64,000 nucleotides of DNA. Source: Psychrobacter sp. M13. Lineage in GTDB: Bacteria; Pseudomonadota; Gammaproteobacteria; Pseudomonadales; Moraxellaceae. The first letter of the stretch is position 1, and each line of letters opens with the position of its first letter. A program made the position numbers and the translations under genes. The notes under the pieces were generated by a model, which did no database searches, was not told where the DNA came from, and worked only from the letters and a program-made list of their open reading frames with translations. Below are positions 37,002 through 45,749 of this stretch, one piece after another. The stretch lies in contig NZ_CP132194.1 of assembly GCF_030718935.1 (NCBI RefSeq), forward strand, positions 2,542,001 to 2,606,000, written 5' to 3'.

Positions 37002-37874
37002 TTACTGCCCTAAGACATTAATCGGTATTTTTAGATAACGAGTGCCATTTGATTCAGGCGCAGGTAAGTGTCCAGCATCGATGTTGACTTGTACTGAGGG
37101 AATGATCAGCCGTGGCATCTCAAGAGTGGCATCACGGCGCTCACGCATCTCAATAAACTCTGCTTCATTAATACCGTCTTTGACATGAATGTTAGTCAGC
37201 TTTTGCGCCGCAACAGTAGTCGTTGGACAGTGCTTACGCCCTTGACTTGGATAGTCATGACACAAATACATGACGGTGTCGTCACTGAGAGCAAGTAGCT
37301 TTTGAATAGAATGATATAAAGTTTTGGCATCGCCGCCTGGGAAATCACAACGCGCAGTACCTACATCTGGGGCAAAAAGCGTATCACCAACGAACACCGC
37401 TGTCTTGTCACTATCCGCTGCAATATAAGCCATATCAGCTGGCGTGTGTCCAGGTACGTGCATCGCAGTAATAGTTATGTCGCCCAGCGCTAGAGTATCG
37501 CCTTCATCCATCAGAATATCGAACTGACTGGCATCGGTGCGAAAGCTGCTATCAAAGTTGTATATTTGTTTGAATATCTTTTGTACTTCAGTAATATATT
37601 TGCCCATCACTAGCTCGCCACCTAGAGTCTCTTGTAGATACATGGCTGACGACAAATGATCGGCATGAGCATGGGTCTCAATGATATATACCAGCTGCCA
37701 CCCTTGCTCGCGTACAAAATCAATAACAGAGTCGATATCTGCCGTGCCAGTGTGTCCTGACTTAGGATCAAAATCTAATACAGGATCGATCACTGCACAT
37801 AATTGCTGGGTGACATCTGCTAATACATGAGTATAAGTCTCAGTATCTTGATGTAAAAAAGAGTGGACTTGCAT
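37002..37874 (-). CDS. Persulfide dioxygenase (metallo-beta-lactamase fold)
   Basis: An iron-dependent dioxygenase of the ETHE1/Blh group, which oxidises glutathione persulfide to sulfite. 290 residues when started at the second Met (MQVHSFLHQDTETYTHVLAD), which has GAGG upstream; the first Met has none. Metal ligands are THAHADH (His68, His70, Asp72, His73), VPGHTPADMAY, FVGDTLFAPDVGTARCDFPGGD and CHDYPSQGR. The Blh-type length and ending (INEAEFIEMRERRDATLEMP) are clear. It is divergent from the BigR-like regulator gene and the two share a control region. Confidence 0.9.
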   Translation of the reverse strand: MQVHSFLHQDTETYTHVLADVTQQLCAVIDPVLDFDPKSGHTGTADIDSVIDFVREQGWQLVYIIETHAHADHLSSAMYLQETLGGELVMGKYITEVQKIFKQIYNFDSSFRTDASQFDILMDEGDTLALGDITITAMHVPGHTPADMAYIAADSDKTAVFVGDTLFAPDVGTARCDFPGGDAKTLYHSIQKLLALSDDTVMYLCHDYPSQGRKHCPTTTVAAQKLTNIHVKDGINEAEFIEMRERRDATLEMPRLIIPSVQVNIDAGHLPAPESNGTRYLKIPINVLGQ

Positions 37875-37998
37875 GGCGGCCTCGCTATTATCTGAAAGTG
37901 TCATCGAATGCTGACATTATCTATGTTGATGTTGATCAAATTATTATTGGTCATTGATTTTAATTAGTTATACCAATATAACAACACTACTACACTTT

Positions 37999-38054
37999 AT
38001 CAATTTATATAATGTAAATAACTATAATTTTTAAAAATTTGTTATATAATTGAT
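37999..38054. promoter_or_regulatory. Candidate operator: AT-rich inverted repeat in the divergent sulfide region
   Basis: ATCAATTTATATAA (37999-38012) is matched in inverted orientation by TTATATAATTGAT (38042-38054), with one base inserted in the first arm and 29 bp between. It lies in the 296-bp gap between the persulfide dioxygenase start and the BigR-like regulator start. BigR-type repressors are known to bind AT-rich palindromes overlapping such promoters. Assignment is by position and symmetry only. Confidence 0.45.
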
Positions 38055-38170
38055 GGCTATCTTATTGATGTTCACTATTTATAGCTTATATATAGCTCTT
38101 TCCCTTACAATAACAATCTCTATGATTCGTGACCTCTATAATCTATGAACTTTACAAGGAGTGTGCTTTG

Positions 38171-38566
38171 ATGAATTCGACCTCAGTGGCTAACCATCCT
38201 GCCACCTCAACGCAATCAGATCATGTGCAATCAACCGCAGACGCTACTGATTTTGCTTCGATTGATCTTGCCAAACAAATGCAGGAGGCGTCAGCACAAG
38301 CCAGCCAGCTGCTAAAGTCCTTATCGCATCCTGATCGCTTACTACTATTATGTCAGCTCACTCAGGGTGAATACTGCGTAAGTGAGCTTGAAAGCCTCGT
38401 TGGTGTTGGGCAACCTAGCCTTTCACAGCAGCTGGGTATCTTGCGTAAAGATAATCTAGTGGCAACGCGGCGTGATGGTAAGCAAATCTATTACAGCATC
38501 GCAAGCGACGATGCTTTGGCGGTATTACAGCTACTCTATCAGCGCTTTTGTGCTCAAGCAAAGTGA
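38171..38566 (+). CDS. ArsR-family sulfide/persulfide-responsive repressor (BigR/SqrR-like)
   Basis: 131 residues. The start is the ATG preceded by AAGGAG. An unstructured Ser/Thr-rich N-terminus of about 30 residues precedes the winged helix: LLKSLSHPDRLLLLCQL, then recognition helix VGQPSLSQQLGILRKDNLV and wing TRRDGKQIYYSI. Cys61 (LLLLC) and Cys127 (YQRFC) match the pair that forms a polysulfide bridge in SqrR/BigR/YgaV; Cys69 is extra. It is expected to repress the divergent dioxygenase genes and its own SulP partner until persulfide is present. Confidence 0.85.
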   Translation: MNSTSVANHPATSTQSDHVQSTADATDFASIDLAKQMQEASAQASQLLKSLSHPDRLLLLCQLTQGEYCVSELESLVGVGQPSLSQQLGILRKDNLVATRRDGKQIYYSIASDDALAVLQLLYQRFCAQAK

Positions 38567-38646
38567 TGCAATAATGCTAAGATTATTGATCTTTCAAGCT
38601 CATGATCTTATAAACTAATATTTAATTGAAACGATACTATTTAAAT

Positions 38647-40356
38647 ATGCCCTCTATCACTACCCGTCTGATACCTGCTTGGTTGCGTCACTACCAGCTC
38701 ACGACTTTACCGACTGATGTGGTCGCAGGCTTAGTGGTAGGTATACTGGTCATTCCGCAAAGTCTAGGGTACGCAGTACTAGCAGGATTACCACCTGTCT
38801 ATGGTCTATATGCGGCAATCGTGCCTGTTATCGTCTATGCATGGATCGGCTCAAGTAATGTGCAAGCAGTGGGTCCCGTCGCTATCACAGCAATCATGAC
38901 CGCTAGTGCTCTGCATGCCTATGCAGATCAAGGTGCTGAGCAATATGTGCTGATGGCGAGCTTGCTGGCGCTGATGGTCGGTGTATTATTGACCATTGCA
39001 GGACGGCTCAAGCTTGGCTGGATTATGCAATTTATAAGTCGCGGCGTCTCAGCAGGATTTATCAGTGGTGCGGCAGTACTAATCTTTGTCAGCCAGCTTA
39101 AATATCTTACCGCTATTCCTGTAGCGGGCAATAGCTTAGTTGGCTATGTGTCCAGCATGATCAAGTACGCGCAGCAGCTACATCCACTAACGCTACTCAT
39201 TGGCGTCAGCGCTCTTATACTGTTAGTAGCCAATCGCTATGCCAGTCAGTGGATCTGGCGCTCATGGCTACCAGCCAGCCTTGCTAAGTGGGCTGAGCGC
39301 TTGTTTCCACTTCTGTTACTTATAGCAGCGCTACTAATGAGCTTGACTCTCCATTGGTCAACGTCTGGGGTTGCTACTATCGGCAAGATTCCGCAGGGGT
39401 TACCAAGCTTCACTCTGCCGCATACGCCTAATGTGCGTGAAGCGCTAAACCTCTTGCCTACTGCTTCTCTTATGGCGCTGATCGTATTTGTCTCAAGTAG
39501 CTCAGTGGCGAGCACCTATGCTCGCGTGCGCGATGAGCGCTTTGATGCCAATCGTGAGCTGACAGGACTCGGACTGGCAAATATCGCAGGCGGCCTGTTT
39601 CAGAGCTTTGCTATCGCTGGTGGCTTCTCGCGTACCGCAATCAATGCTGACTCAGGCGCTAGGACGCCCCTTGCCAGCTTAGTCACGGTACTGGTGATGA
39701 TTGCCGCATTGATCGCTTTTGGCGCTGCGCTTGCGCCACTACCCTATGCGATATTGGGTGCGACGATTATGGCCTCTATTGTTGGACTGATCGATGTTGC
39801 TACCTTTAAATCAGCATGGCAACGCGATCGCTTGGATGCGGCGAGCTTTATCGCTGCCTTCGTTGGCGTATTAGTATTTGGACTCAATACTGGCTTGGTG
39901 ATTGGTCTAATGGTGTCCTTTGCCAGCCTTATATTACAATCTAGTCAGCCGCATGTAGCGGTGGTCGGTCAGCTAGCAGGTACTGGGCACTTTCGTAATA
40001 TTAACCGTCATGATGTGATTACTTTTCATAATTTAGTGATGCTGCGTATTGATGAGAGTCTGTTCTTTGGTAATAGCGAATCGGTACACCAGCATGTCTT
40101 GAGAGCGACCAAGCAATACGAGGATGCCCGTGAGATTATCTTAATTATGGCGGCGGTCAATCATATTGATCTCACTGCTCAAGAGATGCTCATGACGCTC
40201 AATAAGGAGCTTATCCTTGATAATAAGCATTTGCACTTTAGCTTTATTAAAGGCCCTGTTATGGATATCATCGGCAATACGCCTTTAATCACCGAGCTCT
40301 CAGGACAAGTTTATCTGAGTACTATTGATGCTGTGATTGCGCTAAAAGATCTTTAG
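38647..40356 (+). CDS. SulP-family inorganic anion transporter
   Basis: 569 residues from the ATG at 38647 (a TTG seven codons upstream is possible; neither has a strong ribosome site). The SulP signature VAGLVVGILVIPQSLGYAVLAGLPPVYGLYAAIVP is followed by about 12 membrane helices, with FQSFAIAGGFSRTAINADSGARTP in the middle. A C-terminal STAS domain carries ILIMAAVNHIDLTAQEMLMTLNKEL. SulP proteins move sulfate, bicarbonate or related anions. Placed behind the persulfide-sensing repressor, it likely exports sulfite/sulfate from sulfide oxidation. Confidence 0.9.
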   Translation: MPSITTRLIPAWLRHYQLTTLPTDVVAGLVVGILVIPQSLGYAVLAGLPPVYGLYAAIVPVIVYAWIGSSNVQAVGPVAITAIMTASALHAYADQGAEQYVLMASLLALMVGVLLTIAGRLKLGWIMQFISRGVSAGFISGAAVLIFVSQLKYLTAIPVAGNSLVGYVSSMIKYAQQLHPLTLLIGVSALILLVANRYASQWIWRSWLPASLAKWAERLFPLLLLIAALLMSLTLHWSTSGVATIGKIPQGLPSFTLPHTPNVREALNLLPTASLMALIVFVSSSSVASTYARVRDERFDANRELTGLGLANIAGGLFQSFAIAGGFSRTAINADSGARTPLASLVTVLVMIAALIAFGAALAPLPYAILGATIMASIVGLIDVATFKSAWQRDRLDAASFIAAFVGVLVFGLNTGLVIGLMVSFASLILQSSQPHVAVVGQLAGTGHFRNINRHDVITFHNLVMLRIDESLFFGNSESVHQHVLRATKQYEDAREIILIMAAVNHIDLTAQEMLMTLNKELILDNKHLHFSFIKGPVMDIIGNTPLITELSGQVYLSTIDAVIALKDL

Positions 40357-40481
40357 ATTATTTTAAACTTATAATGGTTGTTGCCGTCCCCCATACAATA
40401 CCGTTATGATGGGTCACTGTAATACTAAACCTATTGTTAGCTTTTAATAACATCACTTAATTCAAGCAACCGACTTTACTT

Positions 40482-40808
40482 ATGACTGAAAACATCACTA
40501 TCTATAAACAAATCTATCCTGTGCAATGCGCCAAACTTGCAGAATTAGGCTATCGCTCGATCATTAATATTCGTCCTGATGATGAGCATATTACTCAGCC
40601 AAGCAGCCAAGATTTGGCGATGGCTACTGAACAAGCCAATTTGGCTTATCATCATCTACCTTTTGATGACGAGCGTTTGAGCATGGTTACTGTCGAGCAA
40701 TTTGCCCAGTTTTATCATGCCTTTCCTAAGCCGATCTTGATGTTCTGTGGTACAGGTGCGCGTGCAAAATTACTGTATCAAAGTGCATTGATGCAAGGCC
40801 TGTTATAA
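40482..40808 (+). CDS. DUF442 sulfurtransferase-like protein, copy 1 (divergent active-site loop)
   Basis: 108 residues of the TIGR01244/DUF442 family, related to phosphatases but acting in sulfur transfer in Blh-type systems. The start of the fold is YPVQCAKLAELGYRSIINIRPDDE. The Cys89 loop reads FCGTGARAKLLY, where family members normally have CRTGxRS, so Arg is replaced by Gly and Ser by Ala. No Shine-Dalgarno is obvious. It is a tandem paralogue of the next gene, 53 bp downstream, and both follow the SulP gene. Confidence 0.83.
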   Translation: MTENITIYKQIYPVQCAKLAELGYRSIINIRPDDEHITQPSSQDLAMATEQANLAYHHLPFDDERLSMVTVEQFAQFYHAFPKPILMFCGTGARAKLLYQSALMQGLL

Positions 40809-40861
40809 AAAGCCAGCACACCCTATTTTATTCAATCAATAATACCCATTAAGGAAATTTT

Positions 40862-41194
40862 ATGGCACATAATATCAATATCCAAGGGCAAATCACGCCT
40901 GAACAAGTTGCGACACTCGGCGAGCAAGGTTTTAAAACCATTATCAATAATCGTCCTGATGGTGAAGAGAGCAATCAGCCACTAAGTGCTGATATTGCTG
41001 CCGCTGCTGAGCAGGCAGGCATTGCGTATAAAGAAATCTCTTTTGCAGGTACTGGTCTGACTCAGCAGCATGTCGAGGACTTTGCTGACTTTTTTAATCA
41101 AGCTGAGCAGCCTGTTCTAATATTTTGTCGTACGGGCGCGCGCTCAACCGGTATTTATGAGGCAGCTAAAAAGATGGATTTGCTTGATGACTGA
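40862..41194 (+). CDS. DUF442 sulfurtransferase-like protein, copy 2 (canonical loop)
   Basis: 110 residues. ITPEQVATLGEQGFKTIINNRPDGEE matches copy 1 closely in the same positions. The active-site loop is intact: LIFCRTGARSTGIYEAAK with Cys89. In the Blh protein of other bacteria this domain is fused to the persulfide dioxygenase; here the two are separate genes of one cluster. It probably passes sulfane sulfur between small thiols. AAGGAAAT precedes the ATG, and a strong terminator follows. Confidence 0.88.
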   Translation: MAHNINIQGQITPEQVATLGEQGFKTIINNRPDGEESNQPLSADIAAAAEQAGIAYKEISFAGTGLTQQHVEDFADFFNQAEQPVLIFCRTGARSTGIYEAAKKMDLLDD

Positions 41195-41254
41195 GTATAA
41201 ATAATCTGCAGGACAGTCATTGTGCAGTCATTAAACGATTATTAAACAATCATT

Positions 41255-41286
41255 AGGCCTACATAAATTTGTAGGCCTTTTTTTAT
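41255..41286 (+). terminator. Terminator after the DUF442 pair
   Basis: Perfect 9-bp stem AGGCCTACA / TGTAGGCCT with a 6-base loop and seven T. Confidence 0.88.
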
Positions 41287-41466
41287 TACTCTTTATCGAG
41301 TGCACTGTTTTATATTATAAATAAGCTAAGGTCTGGTATGATTCAACATTAATTTATTAGAATATTGCTCTATTGGATAACTTATTAGTTGTTTTGCAGG
41401 CGGCATCAGGAAGATAAACCGTCAATCTCATTTATCATTATGATTGTTTTTTACAAGGAAAGTTCC

Positions 41467-42327
41467 ATGAGTAACATCGCTCTCAGCTTATTACCTTTAG
41501 CTCTTGCCTATATTATGTTTACCTTGGGGACTGGACTCAAAGGTAGCGACTTTAAAGTGATTAGTGCCTATCCCAAGGCCTTTTTCATCGGTCTATTTAA
41601 TCAAGTTATCCTAGTACCTGTAGTGGCTTTAGTCGTCGTACTGGTCATGTCACCACCACCGATTATTGCTTTCGGTATTATGCTAATCAGTTTTTGTCCA
41701 GGCGGTGTCACCAGTAATATGCTTACCTTTTATGCCAAGGGCAATGTCGCACTATCAGTTGCGCTTACGGGCACAGTCAGTCTGCTCTCAGTCATTACGC
41801 TACCTATCTTGATTACCTTTGCCTTTGATTACTTTTTGCAGGATCAAGCCCGCTCTATTAGTGCGGTAAAGATCGGTATAGTGATGTTTTTACTGACCAC
41901 TCTACCAGTCACTTTAGGTATGCTAGCTCGTCATAAATTCACCGACTTTATGGTGCGTAGAAGTAATATTTTAAACGGGCTTGCCAGCGTCTTTTTTGTG
42001 TTGATTGTCTTCGCAGCGGTGGCTTCTAATTGGGAATTACTAAAATCACAAGTCAGCGTTATTGGGCTTGAGCTAGTATTTATTATCGCCACTTTATTTG
42101 CTTTGAGTATTATGATTGCAAAAGCGTTCAAGCTAAATTGGTCCGATACTAAAACTATCTCGATAGAAACTAGCATTCAAAATAGCACAACGGCGATTAC
42201 GCTTGCACCTATTATTATGGGCACAACTGCGAGTCTGCCCGCTATCGCGTTACCTGCTGCGGTCTATGGAGTTCTGATGTATGTGGTTGCTATTCCTGTT
42301 ATTGCTTTGATTCGGAATAAAAACTAG
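41467..42327 (+). CDS. Bile acid:sodium symporter family protein
   Basis: 286 residues when started at MSNIALSL, which has AAGGAAAG upstream; the longer reading is rejected. About nine or ten membrane helices are present, with LPLALAYIMFTLGTGLKGSDFK, LISFCPGGVTSNMLTFYAKGNVALSV (the sodium-site GG motif and unwound helix) and SIETSIQNSTTAITLAPIIM (the second crossed helix with ETxxQN). Bacterial members move organic anions such as pantoate or bile acids; the substrate here is unknown. It follows the sulfur genes but has its own terminator upstream, so co-regulation is uncertain. Confidence 0.88.
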   Translation: MSNIALSLLPLALAYIMFTLGTGLKGSDFKVISAYPKAFFIGLFNQVILVPVVALVVVLVMSPPPIIAFGIMLISFCPGGVTSNMLTFYAKGNVALSVALTGTVSLLSVITLPILITFAFDYFLQDQARSISAVKIGIVMFLLTTLPVTLGMLARHKFTDFMVRRSNILNGLASVFFVLIVFAAVASNWELLKSQVSVIGLELVFIIATLFALSIMIAKAFKLNWSDTKTISIETSIQNSTTAITLAPIIMGTTASLPAIALPAAVYGVLMYVVAIPVIALIRNKN

Positions 42328-42356
42328 CTAAACCTTTTACAAACCTCTGCTAATTG

Positions 42357-42392
42357 CGCCCGTCCAAAATTTGGATGGGCTTTCTTTTGAAT
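42357..42392 (+). terminator. Terminator after the bile-acid symporter family gene
   Basis: GCCCGTCCAAA / TTTGGATGGGC stem (one wobble pair) followed by TTTCTTTT. Confidence 0.75.
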
Positions 42393-42525
42393 AATAATAC
42401 ATAGAAATAATGTATAGTTTAACTTAGACAATATAATATCTTCAATTGGTAATGTCTCAAAACTGTATATTAAAAAATTTTACTATTAATACTAAATTTA
42501 ATAAACCAATAAAGGGATATAATTA

Positions 42526-43890
42526 ATGCGAGTTAAACCACCAAAGTTTATTATTGATAAAGATAATCCATTTGCTAACGATTTGCTGAATCGCGAAGAT
42601 TTTGCTGATAACCTCACTAATATTATAGTGGCTAATAAAGATGAGTTAGTCGTTGCTTTAGACGGTCAATGGGGAGAAGGTAAGACTACTTTTATAAATA
42701 TGTGGCAGACGAAACTTGAATCAGAAGGTTTTCCATGTATCTATATTGATGCATTTAAAATTGATTACACTGATGACGCCTTTGTTCCTATTGCATTTGA
42801 AATTGATGATTTCATCAAAAACAAGCTAGGAGCGAAAGATGAAAGACGTGAAGAGTTTTTTGAAAAAACTGTTGAAGTTAGTAAACGATTATTAATTTGG
42901 ACTGGAAAGGTAGGTCTTAAAGCTTTAACTTTAAATGCAGTAGGCGAAGCTGAAATTGAATCCTTATCTAGAGTAACAGACGATATTTCTGAAGATATTT
43001 CAGAACAATTTAATAGGTTTGCAGAAGAAAAGTTTCTCTCACATCACAATACTAAGGGCTTGTTTGAGAATTATAGAATTGTTTTATCTAAAATAGCAGC
43101 AGCTGTAAATCAATCTGAAAAACCGCTAATTATTATAATTGATGAGTTAGATCGTTGTAGACCAAAATTCGCAGTTCAAATTTTAGAAAAAATTAAACAT
43201 TTCTTTTCAGTTGAAAACGTAGTCTTTGTGCTTTCCGTTAATCAAGAGCAATTGGAACATTCCATTAAAGCAGAATATGGTATAGGTATTGATTCAAATA
43301 CTTACCTACAGAAGTTTATTGATATTAAGGCAACATTACCTCGTTTCAATATTACTGAGAACAGTGACTCAATGAGCGAATATCAAAGAAATTTGTTTAA
43401 ATCATACGAGATAATAGAACAATTAAAATATGTTGATCATCATATGATTTTATTCGAGCTTATAGCGTGTCTTTTATCCGAAAATAAAATATCTTATAGA
43501 CAATCTGAAAGAGTTATGTTGAATGTAAAAATATTGGTATCAAGTTTTCGGGTAAATAGCTTGCACTATATCAATTTATTACTAATAGCTTTTGTTGCTT
43601 ACATAGTAACCGTTAGACCAAACATTATTGAGAACATTTATACAAACAAAGTATCATATAGTGAGTTGACTGAAATTAATGACATTAAAAATATTGAAGG
43701 CGGCTATTTACAAAGTAATATAGATGATTTAAAACTATATATAGGTTATTGTTTTAGAGATAAAAAAGAAGCAAATACAGATGAAAATTTTTGCACTTTT
43801 TATAACATGACACACATGGAACGTAAAATAAATAGTAATCCTTTATTAGGCTTAGTAGAAATTTTAAACTCATTTTCATATCTTAAATAA
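42526..43890 (+). CDS. KAP-family P-loop NTPase, solitary
   Basis: 454 residues. The Walker A loop is GQWGEGKTT (47-55) in the KAP-typical context LVVALDGQWGEGKTTFINMW, and Walker B is LIIIIDELDRCRP (201-213), followed by VVFVLSVNQEQLEHSIKAEYG. A moderately hydrophobic stretch (122-140) lies between them, and a stronger one (about 357-374, INLLLIAFVAYIVTV) lies in the C-terminal part. KAP NTPases include the T7-exclusion protein PifA and QatA of the Qat system. No qatB, C or D partners are adjacent. It is distinctly AT-rich and AAA-codon-rich against its neighbours, consistent with recent acquisition. AAGGGA precedes the ATG. Confidence 0.88.
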   Translation: MRVKPPKFIIDKDNPFANDLLNREDFADNLTNIIVANKDELVVALDGQWGEGKTTFINMWQTKLESEGFPCIYIDAFKIDYTDDAFVPIAFEIDDFIKNKLGAKDERREEFFEKTVEVSKRLLIWTGKVGLKALTLNAVGEAEIESLSRVTDDISEDISEQFNRFAEEKFLSHHNTKGLFENYRIVLSKIAAAVNQSEKPLIIIIDELDRCRPKFAVQILEKIKHFFSVENVVFVLSVNQEQLEHSIKAEYGIGIDSNTYLQKFIDIKATLPRFNITENSDSMSEYQRNLFKSYEIIEQLKYVDHHMILFELIACLLSENKISYRQSERVMLNVKILVSSFRVNSLHYINLLLIAFVAYIVTVRPNIIENIYTNKVSYSELTEINDIKNIEGGYLQSNIDDLKLYIGYCFRDKKEANTDENFCTFYNMTHMERKINSNPLLGLVEILNSFSYLK

Positions 43891-43977
43891 GTTTATTATC
43901 AATTTTCGATTCATTTTTTACGTTACTATAAAATCCTTTTTAAACTAAATAATATAAATTAATAGTAGCATTAAGCA

Positions 43978-44022
43978 CAAAAAACCACCTCAACTATGAT
44001 AATAGGCTGAAGTGGTTTTTAT
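43978..44022. terminator. Bidirectional terminator between the KAP and AGCS genes
   Basis: AAACCAC..TCA..CTAT pairs with ATAG..TGA..GTGGTTT, with A and T runs at the ends. The sequence resembles the terminator at 45680. Confidence 0.75.
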
Positions 44023-44047
44023 TTATAAAGCGTAGATCAAATGAAGA

Positions 44048-45496
44048 CTACTGCTTCTGATCTAACGCCTCTTTTACCGCCTCTTTACCCCATGCGCTTA
44101 GATCAATATCTAACTTCTCATACTCTTGCGCATCGAATAAAGGCTCTTTAATTCCAGCTTTTAATTGTCTTGCAAAGTCATCAAGTAAACGCTTGGCGCG
44201 TGGGAATAGCATAATCAACGCCAGTAAGTTTGCTAGAGCTAGCACACCCATTAACGGATCAGCGAAGAAGAACACAGCGGTTGCCGTAGGTGCTACTGCC
44301 CCGAGGAACAATACTCCAATAACCACAATTCGTAAAATAAACGTCGCTTGTTTGATATTCTTTTTGACCAAAAAGTTAATGGAGTTTTCACCCATGTAGT
44401 AGTTATACATAATAGAGCTTAGGGCAAATAACAATAACGCTATGGTTAATACATACTGTGACCAATCTCCGAGCTGGTTACTAAGCGCTTGCTGAGCCAG
44501 TACAATACCATCGACTTCAGCGCCTGGTTGATACACCCCACTAAGCAAAATCATAAATGCGGTGGCACTACATACGACTATCGTGTCGATAAATACTGAT
44601 AATGACTGCGATATACCTTGGCTAACAGGGTGAGTCGCATAAGCGGTAGCAGCAATGTTAGGTGCAGAACCCAACCCTGCCTCGTTAGAGAATAAGCCGC
44701 GCTTCATGCCCTGCTCAATCGCCACCCCAATACCACCGCCTACCACAGACTCAATACCAAAGGCGTTTTTGACAATCAGCACCATGAGTGAAGGCAATTC
44801 TGTAAAGTTCAGTCCTATCACAATAAGCGCCATACCGATATAGATCAGCGCCATCACAGGGATGACCACGTCAGCGACTTTTGCAATGCGCTGGATGCCA
44901 CCAAAAACGATAAATCCACCCGCAATGACCAGCACCACACCTGATATCCAACGATCGATACCAAAGCTTTCAAGCGCAGAACCTGCCACCGTATTGCCTT
45001 GGAACGCTACAAACCCAATAGAAAAAGATAATAATAGAGAAACAGCATAAATGACGGCAAGCCAGCGATAGTCTTTACCTAAACCGTGCAAGATATAGGT
45101 CGCAGGACCACCGCGAAAGTTACCATCGGTATCTTTACGCTTATATAGCTGAGCCAAACTACACTCAACGATACTGGTCATCATGCCAATTAAGGCCACG
45201 ACCCACATCCAGAACACCGCACCTGGACCACCCAGAGAGATTGCAACGGCGACACCAGCGATATTACCACCACCAACACGTCCGCCGATAGACACTAGCA
45301 AAGCCTGACGGGCAGAAATTCCCTCGTCGCCCACCTCATCCGTCTTAAATACTCTAAACATGCGTTTAAAATATCTAAACTGAGCAAACCTACCTACAAT
45401 AGTAAATAATAGGCCAAAAATAATGAGCATCGGGACCAGTGCCCAGCCCCACGTTAAATCTCCAATCAGGGAGAAAAACTCCTGAATATACTCCAT
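44048..45496 (-). CDS. AGCS-family sodium:alanine symporter
   Basis: 482 residues with about ten membrane helices. Family signatures are GGRVGGGNIAGVAVAISLGGPGAVFWMW, NFRGGPATYILHGLG, and NEAGLGSAPNIAATAYATHPVSQG (split here across two helices). The transporter brings in alanine or glycine with sodium. The polar C-terminus ends in KEALDQKQ. It is monocistronic, with AAGGAAG before the ATG and hairpins on both sides. Confidence 0.93.
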   Translation of the reverse strand: MEYIQEFFSLIGDLTWGWALVPMLIIFGLLFTIVGRFAQFRYFKRMFRVFKTDEVGDEGISARQALLVSIGGRVGGGNIAGVAVAISLGGPGAVFWMWVVALIGMMTSIVECSLAQLYKRKDTDGNFRGGPATYILHGLGKDYRWLAVIYAVSLLLSFSIGFVAFQGNTVAGSALESFGIDRWISGVVLVIAGGFIVFGGIQRIAKVADVVIPVMALIYIGMALIVIGLNFTELPSLMVLIVKNAFGIESVVGGGIGVAIEQGMKRGLFSNEAGLGSAPNIAATAYATHPVSQGISQSLSVFIDTIVVCSATAFMILLSGVYQPGAEVDGIVLAQQALSNQLGDWSQYVLTIALLLFALSSIMYNYYMGENSINFLVKKNIKQATFILRIVVIGVLFLGAVAPTATAVFFFADPLMGVLALANLLALIMLFPRAKRLLDDFARQLKAGIKEPLFDAQEYEKLDIDLSAWGKEAVKEALDQKQ

Positions 45497-45675
45497 TGCT
45501 ATCTTCCTTGCATTCTTTAGTCATATTTGACAAACCACTATTCAATAGCTGGTTATAGTGCGGTAATGATTTCATTGGATGTATTATCGCATTAAAGACA
45601 CACATCTGTAACGCACAGGATAATATTTTTTTAATAAGTGCTGTTTTAATATGAGAATTGATAGTGTGAAACTCC

Positions 45676-45714
45676 ACAAAAAAACCACCTCAGCTATTAT
45701 TAGCTAAGGTGGTC
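45676..45714 (-). terminator. Terminator after ahpF
   Basis: ACCACCT.AGCTA / TAGCT.AGGTGGT stem with one mismatch, a 4-base loop and seven T on the minus strand. Confidence 0.8.
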
Positions 45715-45749
45715 ATAGTTTAACTTAGAAACGTTTTATGATATTGAAT

